Of a stretch of DNA of 53,450 nt, positions 1 to 8,127 are shown piece after piece (the first letter of the stretch is position 1; each line of letters starts with the position of its first letter). Source of the DNA: an uncultured Mycolicibacterium sp. (GTDB lineage: Bacteria; Actinomycetota; Actinomycetes; Mycobacteriales; Mycobacteriaceae). A model generated the notes under the pieces. It was not told the origin of the DNA. It did not search any database and saw only the letters and a list, made by a program, of their open reading frames with translations. Location: assembly GCF_937941905.1 (NCBI RefSeq), contig NZ_CALDGS010000123.1, forward strand, positions 1 through 53,450. The letters are read 5' to 3'. The translations under genes and the position numbers were made by a program.

Positions 1-182
1 GCCTAACCCACCGGATCACGCAGCACTACACCACTTCCCGGGACTTGACCGGGGGCGCAGAAGCCCGGGGAGGGGGTGAATCAAAGTCTCGTCGACATGC
101 CGGCCCCATCCACCTCATGAATCACGTCGGTACCACGACTTAGAGTTACGGCGAACGCGGGAATCGGGGCGAGGGAGTTATG
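1..182. other. Non-coding left edge of the window
   Basis: No convincing reading frame is seen. The base composition is less GC-biased than the core genes further right. A GA-rich Shine-Dalgarno (GAGGGAG at 171-177) near its end serves the next gene. It may be the intergenic tail of an accessory element that continues to the left. Confidence 0.4.
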
Positions 183-929
183 ATGGCGGACCGTTCGGCG
201 ATCGAGTGGACTGAAGCCACGTGGAACCCCGTGACTGGCTGCGACCGCATCTCCGCGGGTTGTGACCATTGCTACGCCATGACGCTGGCCAAACGGCTCA
301 AGGCCATGGGGTCGGACAAGTACCAACGCGACGGCGACCCCCGCACCTCTGGACCCGGCTTCGGCGTGACTGTGCACCCGCAGGCGCTCAGTGAGCCGCT
401 GCGATGGCGGAGCCCCCGTGTGGTGTTCGTGAACTCAATGAGCGACCTCTTCCACGCCCGGGTCCCGCTCAGCTTCATCCGCGACGTGTTCGATGTCTGC
501 CGCGACACCCCTTTGCACACCTACCAGATTCTGACCAAGCGGAGCCTGCGGCTGCGCCGTGTCGCAGACCAACTGGACTGGCCCCCAAACCTATGGATGG
601 GAGTGTCCGTGGAGAATTCCGCCGCTCTATCGCGAGTGGACCATCTCCGCGACGTTCCCGCCTCGGTGCGATTCCTGTCCTGCGAGCCCCTGCTCGGCCC
701 GCTCGACGGGATCAACCTTGACGGAATCGGGTGGGTGATCGCCGGCGGCGAGTCCGGGCCGCGCTACCGGCCGATGGAACTGTCCTGGGCCCGCGGGATA
801 CGCGACGCCTGCACCGAGGCGGGAGTGCCGTTCTTCTTCAAGCAGTGGGGCGGCCGCACCCCGAAGTCACTCGGCAGGGAACTCGACGGTCAGGTCTGGG
901 ACGAGATGCCCAGCACCGCTACGGGTTAG
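183..929 (+). CDS. DUF5131 / phage Gp37-Gp68 family protein (three-Cys motif, radical-SAM-like)
   Basis: A protein of about 248 residues with a cysteine cluster near the N-terminus (CDRISAGCDHCY, spacing C-x6-C-x2-C) that resembles an iron-sulfur ligand set. It also shows the family hallmarks GGESGPRYRPME and FFFKQWGG in the C-terminal half. The family (phage Gp37/Gp68, DUF5131) occurs in phages and genomic islands; its reaction is not known to me. I chose ATG 183 because the Shine-Dalgarno GAGGGAG ends at 177, five bases away; ATG 180 is also in frame. The stop overlaps the stop of the opposing TcmP gene by four bases. The two families are known companions, so the convergent pair is probably one functional unit. 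Codon use is less GC-rich at third positions than in the core genes, which fits transfer. Confidence 0.85.
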   Translation: MADRSAIEWTEATWNPVTGCDRISAGCDHCYAMTLAKRLKAMGSDKYQRDGDPRTSGPGFGVTVHPQALSEPLRWRSPRVVFVNSMSDLFHARVPLSFIRDVFDVCRDTPLHTYQILTKRSLRLRRVADQLDWPPNLWMGVSVENSAALSRVDHLRDVPASVRFLSCEPLLGPLDGINLDGIGWVIAGGESGPRYRPMELSWARGIRDACTEAGVPFFFKQWGGRTPKSLGRELDGQVWDEMPSTATG

Positions 930-1918
930 GCGTGCTCATCGGTCGGCCGGTACCGGAACGGTTCGACGGGCGGTGCCAACGGTTCCCGGGCGGGCGAGGC
1001 CGTCACCAGGTCGACTATCTCCTCAGGCCCAAACAGGCCTTCGTCCTGATCCTTTGCCAGTCGCCGTTCCACCTTGCGTGTGGCGCGCATCTTCTCCAGC
1101 GCTACCCCGTGCTTGGCGAACACCGACTCCATGATCTTGTTGCCTGTCGCGTTCGAGGTCGCGAAGATGACAGTGTAAATCGGCTGCCCGTTGGTGTTGG
1201 TGAACTCCAGCGGAATGGTGGTCCCGTAGCCCAGGTCGTGTTCCAGCCGCCACCGCATCAGGTTGACCAGCTCGTCACGGAATAGCTCGGGGGTCAGCAC
1301 GCCGTCTCGGCGTGCCTGCCATAGTCCGCGCCACTGCGGGGTGCCGAACATACGATCCACTCGCTGGGCGTACTCGGGGTCGGGTTCCTCGCCGGTGAAC
1401 TTCAGGCCGCGGGGAAGTAGCGCATGCCCGAAGTAGAGCCACAGCTCAATCTTGAACCCCCGCTGGTTCTGCCTCCAGTTCGCCAGGTATCGCAGTGTTT
1501 CCCAAGATATTTCGGCGCTGTATTGGTCGACCATGGCGAACACCGCCGCGCCGCGCCGCCAGCTATAGCTGTAGGTTCCGAGGTGCTTTGGTATCTCCAC
1601 GTTGCAGTCACCGGGGAGCACCACGAGATCACGGTCCGGGTACTCGGCCTGTAGCAGATTCCGCAGGGATTCGGCGGTGCGCTGCTGACGCTCACACAGC
1701 ACGACTCTCGTGAACGGCGGGAGGGTTGACAGCGCCCGATGGCCTGAGCCAAGGATCACGTTGCCTGTACCACGCTCGAAGTTGTTGGGTGCACCAGCAA
1801 ACAGGTCCAAGTACAGCGTGTACGGGGCGGCCGCCGATGCACGCGTGAACGCGTTGAGATAGTCCGACAAGGCCTCAAGCTTGATCCGAGACCAGGGCCC
1901 CCACCCTCTGCCAGCCAT
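926..1918 (-). CDS. tcmP: Three-Cys-motif partner protein TcmP
   Basis: About 330 residues. The N-terminus GWGPWSRIKLEALSDYLNAF followed by YLDLFAGAP matches the TcmP family, defined by its association with three-cysteine DUF5131-type proteins. The DLFAGA stretch (residues about 37-42) resembles motif I of class I methyltransferases, but no activity is established. The start is ATG 1918, with GGAAGGTGAT about 6-8 bases upstream; an ATG at 1939 is in frame but has no ribosome site. It runs convergent to the DUF5131 gene with a four-base overlap of stop codons. Composition is less GC-rich than the core genome. The role is unknown; the partnership and the tRNA-linked position suggest an accessory, possibly defence or modification, function. 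Confidence 0.82.
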   Translation of the reverse strand: MAGRGWGPWSRIKLEALSDYLNAFTRASAAAPYTLYLDLFAGAPNNFERGTGNVILGSGHRALSTLPPFTRVVLCERQQRTAESLRNLLQAEYPDRDLVVLPGDCNVEIPKHLGTYSYSWRRGAAVFAMVDQYSAEISWETLRYLANWRQNQRGFKIELWLYFGHALLPRGLKFTGEEPDPEYAQRVDRMFGTPQWRGLWQARRDGVLTPELFRDELVNLMRWRLEHDLGYGTTIPLEFTNTNGQPIYTVIFATSNATGNKIMESVFAKHGVALEKMRATRKVERRLAKDQDEGLFGPEEIVDLVTASPAREPLAPPVEPFRYRPTDEHA

Positions 1919-2044
1919 AGCATCACCTTCCGGGCCCACACCCCCGTGGGCCTCGCCGACGAGCCTAGATAAGGTTTTTCACCGGCCGCCTGCAGGCTCG
2001 CCGCCGTGACCGTCAATTTCACTGTGGGCTGATCAATGGCCGGA

Positions 2045-2689
2045 TCAGCATCCGACCGTGTTCCCGTCGGCGTCGACCTTCGCCACTCCCCCGGTGGTGT
2101 CGACCTGCCAGCGGCGACCGAGCTGGTCGGTGTAACGCACCACCGCGAAATACTCACCGCTGTGTGGTGGTGTCTCAGAGAACAGCAGCACTTCCTGACC
2201 CGGGTCAATCACCAGGTCCCTGAGGGCAATCTCTGAAGGCACGCCGCGGTCCCGCGCGACCTCCTTGAACTGGAACCGGAACGGCGCTTCGTCGATTGTC
2301 GTCTCTTTCAGCTCGATGTCGAAGATGTGGCCTATGCGGCGGTTCGTGATACTGATACCAGCCTCGTGGAAGGTTTTACCGGTCATTCTCTGACGCCGTG
2401 GGATCGCCTCGAAGCACACCCGCACCAGACTGGCTTCACGCAGGAGTTCGGCGTCACGCTCACGTTGTTCGGCCGTCCGCTGTTGGTCGGCACGCTGCCG
2501 GTCACTGGTCGCGATCTATAACGCCATGCCCGCGGCGAGCAGCGATCCGAGAGCACCGAGCCACTGACCGGCGCCGGCATACCAGTCAACGTCCTGGTTG
2601 AGGCGGTGGGCGGCGACGCTGCCGCCGGTGAGGAGTGCGACTGAGACGACGACGATGAGGGTGAACAAGCACCATGCTCTTCTCGGCAT
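2045..2689 (-). pseudogene. Two-helix membrane protein of unknown function, interrupted by TAG
   Basis: Reading from ATG 2689 gives two hydrophobic segments (residues about 7-22 and 41-57). A TAG follows at 2518-2516 (codon 58), and the same frame then continues with a charged, helix-forming stretch (SDRQRADQQRTAEQRERDAE) and a soluble domain of about 125 residues ending at 2045. Without the TAG the product would have 214 residues with an N-terminal anchor and cytoplasmic domain. The TAG may be a changed tryptophan codon (TGG). The start is supported by a TAGCCT hexamer at 2701-2696, six bases upstream. The downstream part could start alone at GTG 2425 but lacks a ribosome site. I do not recognise the family. 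It could be a true pseudogene, a sequencing error or a read-through gene. Confidence 0.6.
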
Positions 2690-2695
2690 GAACAG

Positions 2696-2701
2696 AGGCT
2701 A
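2696..2701 (-). promoter_or_regulatory. -10 hexamer TAGCCT of the broken membrane protein gene
   Basis: TANNNT lies six bases upstream of ATG 2689 with no Shine-Dalgarno, as expected for a leaderless mycobacterial start. Confidence 0.35.
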
Positions 2702-2860
2702 AGTCCGACGCCCAATCGGGTGTCAGTGCTCACGTCGGCAGGCCTAGTCAAACCTGCCTCATGAAACACGCTGCAACCACGATGCATCGCAGCTAGCCGC
2801 TGGCGACTGTGGGCAAAGTGTGGGCACAGCATGGCGAGGAATCCACGCCACAGAATTGAA

Positions 2861-2896
2861 AAAGCCCCTCACCTGCATACACAGGTGACGGGCTTT
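2861..2896 (-). terminator. Rho-independent terminator of tRNA-Ser(CGA)
   Basis: On the minus strand AAAGCCC-G-TCACCTG and CAGGTGA-G-GGGCTTTTT pair across a short loop (tgtatg), followed by a T run. It lies directly behind the tRNA 3' end. Confidence 0.8.
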
Positions 2897-2898
2897 GG

Positions 2899-2986
2899 CG
2901 GTGGCGGAGGGATTTGAACCCTCGGTGGGGGGTTACCCCACACACGCTTTCGAGGCGTGCTCCTTAGGCCGCTCGGACACGCCACC
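2899..2986 (-). tRNA. tRNA-Ser(CGA)
   Basis: An 88-base tRNA with acceptor stem GGTGGCG/CGCCACC, discriminator G, T-loop GGTTCAAATCC, a long class II variable arm (GTGGGGTAACCCCCCAC) and anticodon loop CTCGAAA with anticodon CGA. Its 3' end faces the accessory region at the left of the window, the usual arrangement when an integrating element uses a tRNA 3' end as attachment site. Confidence 0.95.
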
Positions 2987-3079
2987 GCCCGGCAGTTTAC
3001 CGAACATCGGGCCCAAGCCCCTAATCGGCTGCCTGACCTGCGCCGATCCGCTTCCCGCTCGCGGGCCGGGGCGCGCGAG

Positions 3080-3541
3080 CTAGCGGTGCCGGGCGAAGAA
3101 CTCCTCGAGCAGGGCGGCGCACTCGGCCTCCAGCACCCCGCCACGCACCTCGGGCCGGTGGGTGAGGCGCCGGTCGCGCACCACGTCCCACAGCGAGCCG
3201 ACCGCGCCGGTCTTGGGCTCCCACGCCCCGAACACCACCCGCGCCACCCGGGCCAGCACCAGCGCGCCGGCGCACATCGTGCACGGCTCGACGGTGACCG
3301 CCAGCGTCGCGCCCTCCAGTCGCCAGCCATCGCCGTGGCGGGCCGCGGCCGCCCGCAGCGCCAGGATCTCGGCGTGCGCGGTCGGATCGCCGAGCGCCTC
3401 GCGGGCGTTGGCGGCCCGGGCCAGTTCGGTGCCGTCCGGGCCGAACACCACCGCCCCGATCGGCACGTCGTCGGGGCCGGCGGCCCGCGCGGCCTCGATC
3501 GCCGCGCGGATCAGCCGCTCGTCGTCCCGCCGGCTTCTCAC
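3080..3541 (-). CDS. tadA: tRNA-specific adenosine deaminase TadA
   Basis: 153 residues with the zinc-deaminase signature: HAEILAL (zinc His and catalytic Glu) around residue 55 and PCTMC (two zinc Cys) around residue 86. TadA converts A34 to inosine in tRNA-Arg(ACG), and that tRNA is encoded in this window at 17738. GTG start at 3541 overlaps the stop of the upstream companion gene (GTGA), so the two are translationally coupled. Length is normal for the family. It corresponds to Rv3752c of M. tuberculosis by order and sequence. Confidence 0.93.
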   Translation of the reverse strand: MRSRRDDERLIRAAIEAARAAGPDDVPIGAVVFGPDGTELARAANAREALGDPTAHAEILALRAAAARHGDGWRLEGATLAVTVEPCTMCAGALVLARVARVVFGAWEPKTGAVGSLWDVVRDRRLTHRPEVRGGVLEAECAALLEEFFARHR

Positions 3542-4059
3542 CGGCCGAAGCGCCGCAGCACGGCCGAGAACTCCTCGGCGAACCCCATCTCCTCGGCGAT
3601 CCGGCGCAGCTGTTCGTCGGCGTACAGGTCGGTCTCGGCCAGGATCACCCCGAGCACCGCCTCCGGCAGCCCGAGATCGGCGAGCACCCCGAGATCACCC
3701 TCCTCGAACGGCTCGGCGTGCTCCAGCTCCTCCTCGTCGATCTCGGCGTCGAGCCGCTCGAGCGCCTCGGCGGCGATGTCGTAGTCCAGTGCGGCGGTGG
3801 CGTCCGACAGCAGCAGCCGGGTGCCCGCCGGGGCCGGCCGCACGATGAGGAAGAACTCGTCGTCGACATCGATCAGCCCGAACACCGCGCCCGCGCTGCG
3901 GATCTCGCACAGCTCCTGTTCGGCGGCGGTCAGGCTGGCCGCGGCGGCCGCGCGCATCGGGGCGCACCGCCACGTCCCGTCCTCGCGGACCACGGCCACC
4001 CCGAAGCTGTCGACGTCGTCGACGACCGCGTTGTGCGCACGCGAGCCCTGTCCGCTCAT
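3538..4059 (-). CDS. tRNA adenosine deaminase-associated protein
   Basis: 173 residues, acidic in the middle (residues about 105-125 are rich in Glu and Asp). It belongs to the actinobacterial family of conserved proteins encoded immediately before tadA (Rv3753c-type). No catalytic motif is visible. It probably assists or is co-regulated with TadA, an inference from the strict linkage and the GTGA overlap. ATG 4059 has no Shine-Dalgarno; a TACCGT hexamer eight bases upstream suggests a leaderless message. Confidence 0.8.
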   Translation of the reverse strand: MSGQGSRAHNAVVDDVDSFGVAVVREDGTWRCAPMRAAAAASLTAAEQELCEIRSAGAVFGLIDVDDEFFLIVRPAPAGTRLLLSDATAALDYDIAAEALERLDAEIDEEELEHAEPFEEGDLGVLADLGLPEAVLGVILAETDLYADEQLRRIAEEMGFAEEFSAVLRRFGR

Positions 4060-4067
4060 GTCGGCTT

Positions 4068-4073
4068 ACGGTA
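4068..4073 (-). promoter_or_regulatory. -10 hexamer TACCGT for the tadA operon
   Basis: TACCGT lies eight bases before ATG 4059. No ribosome site is present, so transcription probably starts at the ATG. Confidence 0.4.
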
Positions 4074-4143
4074 GTCCTCCACCTGGGGATTGACTAGCGC
4101 AGCCGAGCGCGCCCGCGGCCCCCGGTTGTGCCAACCTTGGGGG

Positions 4144-5103
4144 GTGACCAAACCACCCGTGTGCGTGCTCGGTCTCGGCCTCATCGGCGGGTCCCTGATG
4201 CGCGCGGCGGCCGCCGCCGGCCGCGAGGTGTTCGGCTACAACCGCTCCGTCGAGGTCGTGCGGGCCGCCGTGGCCGACGGCTACGACGCCACCGAGCATC
4301 TCGACCGGGCGCTGGCCCGAGCCGCCGCCGACGAGGCGCTGATCGTGCTGGCCGTCCCGATGCCGGCGCTGCCGATCCTGCTCGGCCACATCCGCGAGGA
4401 CGCCCCGAACTGCCCGCTGACCGACGTCATCAGCGTCAAGGGCGCGGTGCACAACCAGGTGCGTGCGCACGGCCTGCTGGAGCGCTTCGTGGGCGGGCAC
4501 CCGATGGCCGGCACCGCGCACTCCGGCTGGGCCGCCGGCGACGCCGACCTGTTCGTCGACGCGTCCTGGGTGGTCAGCGTCGACGACCACGTCGCCCCCG
4601 ACGTGTGGGCGATGGTGATGCAGCTGGCCCTGGACTGCCGGGCGGTGGTGGTGCCGGCCCGCTCCGACGAGCACGACGCCGCCGCGGCGGCCATCAGCCA
4701 TCTGCCGCACCTGCTGGCCGAGGCGCTCGCGGTCACCGCCTCCGAGGTCCCCCTGGCGTTCTCGCTGGCCGCCGGGTCGTTCCGGGACGGCACCCGGGTG
4801 GCGGGCACCGCTCCGGATCTGGTGCGCGCCATGTGCGAGAGCAACGCCGACGAGCTGCTGCCCCGGCTGGACCGGGCGCTGGAGCTGCTGCAGCATGCCC
4901 GGGCCGCGCTCGCCGAGCACGGCTCGGTGGCCGACCTGGTCGAGGAGGGGCACGCCGCGCGCACCCGCTACGACACGTTCGTCCGCCCGGACCTGGTGCT
5001 GCCGATCGTCATCGGCGAGGACAACTGGCGCGACGAGCTGGCCGCGGCCGGCCGTGCCGGGGCGGTGATCAGATCCGCTCTGCCAGTCCTGGGTAGTCGA
5101 TGA
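4144..5103 (+). CDS. tyrA: Prephenate dehydrogenase TyrA
   Basis: About 319 residues. The N-terminus VCVLGLGLIGGSL carries the dinucleotide-binding GxGxxG motif, followed by the family features GHPMAGT near residue 119 and SHLPHLLAEAL near residue 185. It oxidatively decarboxylates prephenate to 4-hydroxyphenylpyruvate on the tyrosine branch. The transaminase for the last step, pat, lies at 18066 in this window. Start GTG 4144 has a G-rich stretch just upstream; an ATG-free extension to 4090 is poorly conserved in style and was not used. The 3' end overlaps the opposing DUF1089 gene by 35 bases. Corresponds to Rv3754. Confidence 0.92.
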   Translation: MTKPPVCVLGLGLIGGSLMRAAAAAGREVFGYNRSVEVVRAAVADGYDATEHLDRALARAAADEALIVLAVPMPALPILLGHIREDAPNCPLTDVISVKGAVHNQVRAHGLLERFVGGHPMAGTAHSGWAAGDADLFVDASWVVSVDDHVAPDVWAMVMQLALDCRAVVVPARSDEHDAAAAAISHLPHLLAEALAVTASEVPLAFSLAAGSFRDGTRVAGTAPDLVRAMCESNADELLPRLDRALELLQHARAALAEHGSVADLVEEGHAARTRYDTFVRPDLVLPIVIGEDNWRDELAAAGRAGAVIRSALPVLGSR

Positions 5104-5662
5104 GGAACCCGTGCTCGTCGACGGTCAGCGTCTCGTCGGCGACCGGGGAGTTCACCTCGATGCCGGCGCCGGTGCTGTTGTAGGTGATGGTGGCCGGCTC
5201 CACCAGCAGCTGCGGCAGCCGCACGTAGACCACCGGCACCGAGACCCGCTCCACCCGGTGGTGCAGACCGAGCCGGCGGATCGGCAGCGTGTTGAAGAAC
5301 GGGCTGAGCACCACGTCGACGTCCAGGGCGCCGTCGAACGGGGCCCGCTTGAGGCCCTGATGGTCCTGCACCAGCCACATGTTCTCCTCGTCGCGGGCGA
5401 TCGACATCTGCCGTTCCCGCTCGGCCAGGGTCACCATGAGCGACAGCCGCTTGGTGCCGCCCGACTCGTCGGTGACCAGGTCGTAGGAGGCGCTGAACGC
5501 CGGGATGTCGCCCGCCGCGGCGGCGACGATGCGGCCGTGGGCCTTGATGCGGTTCCCCGACAGCTGCACGCGCACCGACTCCATCCGCGGCACGCCGTAC
5601 GCACGCCAGGTCAGCACCGCCGGCCAGGTGCCGGCGTTCGCTTCAGACTGGGCAGCACTCAC
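5069..5662 (-). CDS. Putative glycolipid-binding family protein (DUF1089-like)
   Basis: 197 residues. The segment DVDVVLSPFFNTLPIRRL (residues about 115-132) and the ending GFLIDYPGLAERI match the putative glycolipid-binding family (PF06475-type beta-rich fold). No signal peptide is seen, so it is probably cytosolic; the ligand is unknown. GTG 5662 overlaps the stop of proZ (GTGA), making it the last gene of the five-gene proXVWZ transcript. Corresponds to Rv3755c. Whether it takes part in osmolyte uptake is unclear; only the position suggests it. Confidence 0.72.
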   Translation of the reverse strand: MSAAQSEANAGTWPAVLTWRAYGVPRMESVRVQLSGNRIKAHGRIVAAAAGDIPAFSASYDLVTDESGGTKRLSLMVTLAERERQMSIARDEENMWLVQDHQGLKRAPFDGALDVDVVLSPFFNTLPIRRLGLHHRVERVSVPVVYVRLPQLLVEPATITYNSTGAGIEVNSPVADETLTVDEHGFLIDYPGLAERI

Positions 5663-6417
5663 GGCTCTACCGTAGGCGACGGGCGCGGTGCTGCGTACCC
5701 GGTGGGCCTTCCCGCACCCAGCACCACCTGCCCGTCCAGCGGCACCGGCACCCGCCGGCCGCGTCCGGTGCCCGGCACCGACAGCCACGCCGCGGCCGCG
5801 AGCACCGCGTCCAGCAGCAGTGCCAGCGCGGTCACCAGCAGCGCGCCGACCAGGGCGATGTGGAACTCGCGCACCTTGATGCCGTCGATCAGGTAGCGGC
5901 CCAGCCCGCCCAGGCTGGCGTAGGCGGCCACCGTGGCGGTGGCCACCACCTGCAGCGTCGCGGTGCGCAGCCCGCCGATGACCAGCGGCAGCGCGTTGGG
6001 CAGCTCCACCCGCAGCAGCACCCGCAGCTCGGTCATGCCCATGGCGCGGGCGGCGTCGACCACGGCCGGGTCCACGTTGGCGATCCCGGCGTAGGTGCCG
6101 GCCAGCAGCGGCGGGACGGCCAGCAGCATCAGCGCCACGGTCGGCGCGCCCAGCCCGAGCCCCCACCACAGCACCCCGAGCAGCAGCACACCCAGCGTGG
6201 GCAGGGCCCGCAGCGCGTTGACCCCGGCGACGACGAGGAAGGTGCCGCGCCGGGTGTGCCCGATGAACATCCCCAGCGGCACCGCGACGACCGCGGCTGC
6301 GGCCACCGCCACCACGGTGTACTGCAGGTGTTCGGCGATGCGGGCGGCCAGGCCCGCCGGGCCCCACCAGTTGGCGGCGGTGCCGAGGTAGGCCAGCGCC
6401 TGCTGCAGGAAGTTCAC
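5659..6417 (-). CDS. proZ: Glycine betaine/proline-type ABC transporter permease ProZ
   Basis: 252 residues with five to six membrane segments and the permease loop LGMTELRVLLRVELPNALPL (EAA motif region, residues about 140-160) that contacts the ATPase. GLGRYLI follows as in OpuCB/OpuCD permeases. With ProW it forms the membrane channel for compatible solutes such as betaine or carnitine. GTG 6417 overlaps the proW stop. Its C-terminus carries a non-conserved Arg/Pro-rich tail. Corresponds to Rv3756c. Confidence 0.88.
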   Translation of the reverse strand: MNFLQQALAYLGTAANWWGPAGLAARIAEHLQYTVVAVAAAAVVAVPLGMFIGHTRRGTFLVVAGVNALRALPTLGVLLLGVLWWGLGLGAPTVALMLLAVPPLLAGTYAGIANVDPAVVDAARAMGMTELRVLLRVELPNALPLVIGGLRTATLQVVATATVAAYASLGGLGRYLIDGIKVREFHIALVGALLVTALALLLDAVLAAAAWLSVPGTGRGRRVPVPLDGQVVLGAGRPTGYAAPRPSPTVEP

Positions 6418-7073
6418 GCCGCCACCACCCGGTCCGCGGCGCCGGCCCGGGTCCACGGGGTGGCCAGCCGGCCGGCCAGCATGATGAGCGCGTCGACGAC
6501 GACGGCCAGCAGGAAGATCGCGATGATGCCGGCGATGATCTGGTCGCTCTTGTCGGCCTGGTAGCCCTCGGTGAACCAGGTGCCCAGGCCGCCGATGCCG
6601 ATCACCGAGCCGACCGCCACCATCGAGATGTTGGTCACCGTGACCACGCGCAGCCCCGCCACCAGCACCGGCAGCGCCAGCGGCAGCTCCACCCGCAGCA
6701 GCCGGGTCAGCCGCCGGTAGCCGACCGCGGTGGCGGCGTCGCGCACCGGTTCCGGCACCGCGTCCAGCGCCTCCGGCACGGTCCGCACCAGCAGCGCGGC
6801 GGTGTAGAGGGTGAGCGCGACGACGACGTTGGCCTCGTCGAGGATGCGGGTCGGGATGACCAGCGGCAGCACCACGAACAGCGCCAGCGACGGGACGGTG
6901 AACACGACGCCGGCGGTCACCGTGGTCAGCCGCCGGGCCACCGGGTGCCGCTGCACCGCTGCGCCCAGCGGCACCGCGACGAGCAGCCCGAGCAGCACCG
7001 GCAGCAGCGACAGGCGCAGGTGTACCAGGGTGAGCGCCCAGGCGGCGTCGAGGTGGGTGAGCAGGTAGCGCAC
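6414..7073 (-). CDS. proW: Glycine betaine/proline-type ABC transporter permease ProW
   Basis: 219 residues with about six membrane segments and the EAA-type loop VGYRRLTRLLRVELPLALPV (residues about 117-137), then GIGGLGTWFTEGY. It is the second permease of the osmolyte importer. GTG 7073 lies one base beyond the proV stop (7075-7077), so translation is probably coupled. It shares its core with ProZ but is shorter at the C-terminus. Corresponds to Rv3757c. Confidence 0.88.
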   Translation of the reverse strand: MRYLLTHLDAAWALTLVHLRLSLLPVLLGLLVAVPLGAAVQRHPVARRLTTVTAGVVFTVPSLALFVVLPLVIPTRILDEANVVVALTLYTAALLVRTVPEALDAVPEPVRDAATAVGYRRLTRLLRVELPLALPVLVAGLRVVTVTNISMVAVGSVIGIGGLGTWFTEGYQADKSDQIIAGIIAIFLLAVVVDALIMLAGRLATPWTRAGAADRVVAA

Positions 7074-7074
7074 C

Positions 7075-8127
7075 TCAGCCCCGCCTCTGCTCGTACAGCG
7101 CGGCCAGCACGTCGTCGGCGCGGATGCCGCCGCGCACCCGCCCCGCCCCGTCCACCGCCACGCCCAGCCCGCACGGCGAGGACAGCGCGGCGTCGAGGGC
7201 CTGGCGCAGCGTGCCGTCCGGCCCGCACAGCGATCCGCCGGCCCGGCGCCGGCCGTCCGGGTCGAGCCAGCCGCGCGGCACCCCGTCGGCGGTGATCAGC
7301 CGCCACCGGCCGGGCCCGGCGGTGCCGGCCTCGGCCTCGGCCACCGTCGGGATGTCGTGCAGCGGCAGCCGGTGTGCGTCGAGGAACTGCAGGCCGCGGT
7401 AGCCGCGGTCGGCGCCGATGAACCCGGCGACGAAGTCGTTGGCCGGCTCGGTGAGCAGCCGGGCCGGCTCGGCGTACTGCTGCAGCACCCCGCCCGGGCC
7501 GAACGCGGCGACCCGGTCGCCGAGCTTGACCGCCTCGTCGATGTCGTGGGTCACGAACACGATGGTCTTGCGCAGCTCGGCCTGCAGCCGGCGCAGCTCG
7601 GTCTGCAGTTCGTCGCGCACCACCGGGTCCACCGCCGAGAACGGCTCGTCCATGAGCAGGATCGGCGGGTCGGCGGCCAGGGCCCGGGCCACGCCGACCC
7701 GCTGCTGCTGCCCGCCGGACAGCTGGGCCGGGTAGCGGTTGGCCAGCCTCGGGTCCAGCCCGACCCGCTCCATCACCTCCAGGGCCGCGCGGCGGGCGGC
7801 CCGGCGGGTCCGGCCCTTGAGCATCGGCACGGTGGCGATGTTGTCGACCACCCGCTGGTGCGGCATCAGCCCCGCGCTCTGGATGACGTAGCCGATACCC
7901 AGCCGCAGCTTGACCGGGTCGACGGTGGCGACGTCGCGGCCGTCGACGAACAGCCGCCCGGAGGTCGGCTCCACCATGCGGTTGATCATCCGCATCGAGG
8001 TGGTCTTGCCGCAGCCGGACGGTCCGACGAACACCACCAGGGCGCCCGCCGGCACCTCCAGCGTCAGCCGGTCCACCGCCACGGTGCCGTCCGGGTAGGT
8101 CTTGGTGACCTCGCGGAACTCGATCAC
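7075..8127 (-). CDS. proV: Osmolyte ABC transporter ATP-binding protein ProV
   Basis: 350 residues. Walker A GPSGCGKTT (residues about 34-42), ABC signature LSGGQQQR (about 139-146), Walker B ILLMDEP (about 160-166) and the switch H in FVTHD are all intact. A C-terminal stretch (about 290-345) looks like one CBS-type domain, the part that senses ionic strength in the OpuA/ProV family. GTG 8127 overlaps the proX stop (GTGA). It powers the ProW/ProZ channel from the cytosolic face. Corresponds to Rv3758c. Confidence 0.92.
   Translation of the reverse strand: MIEFREVTKTYPDGTVAVDRLTLEVPAGALVVFVGPSGCGKTTSMRMINRMVEPTSGRLFVDGRDVATVDPVKLRLGIGYVIQSAGLMPHQRVVDNIATVPMLKGRTRRAARRAALEVMERVGLDPRLANRYPAQLSGGQQQRVGVARALAADPPILLMDEPFSAVDPVVRDELQTELRRLQAELRKTIVFVTHDIDEAVKLGDRVAAFGPGGVLQQYAEPARLLTEPANDFVAGFIGADRGYRGLQFLDAHRLPLHDIPTVAEAEAGTAGPGRWRLITADGVPRGWLDPDGRRRAGGSLCGPDGTLRQALDAALSSPCGLGVAVDGAGRVRGGIRADDVLAALYEQRRG

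Noticed and set aside
2800..2860. Possible phage integrase tail on the plus strand (LWAK/VWAQ-like peptide) with a GTGGGCA direct repeat
   Set aside because: Only about 20 codons, with two competing frames and no family motif; too short to claim an integrase remnant.
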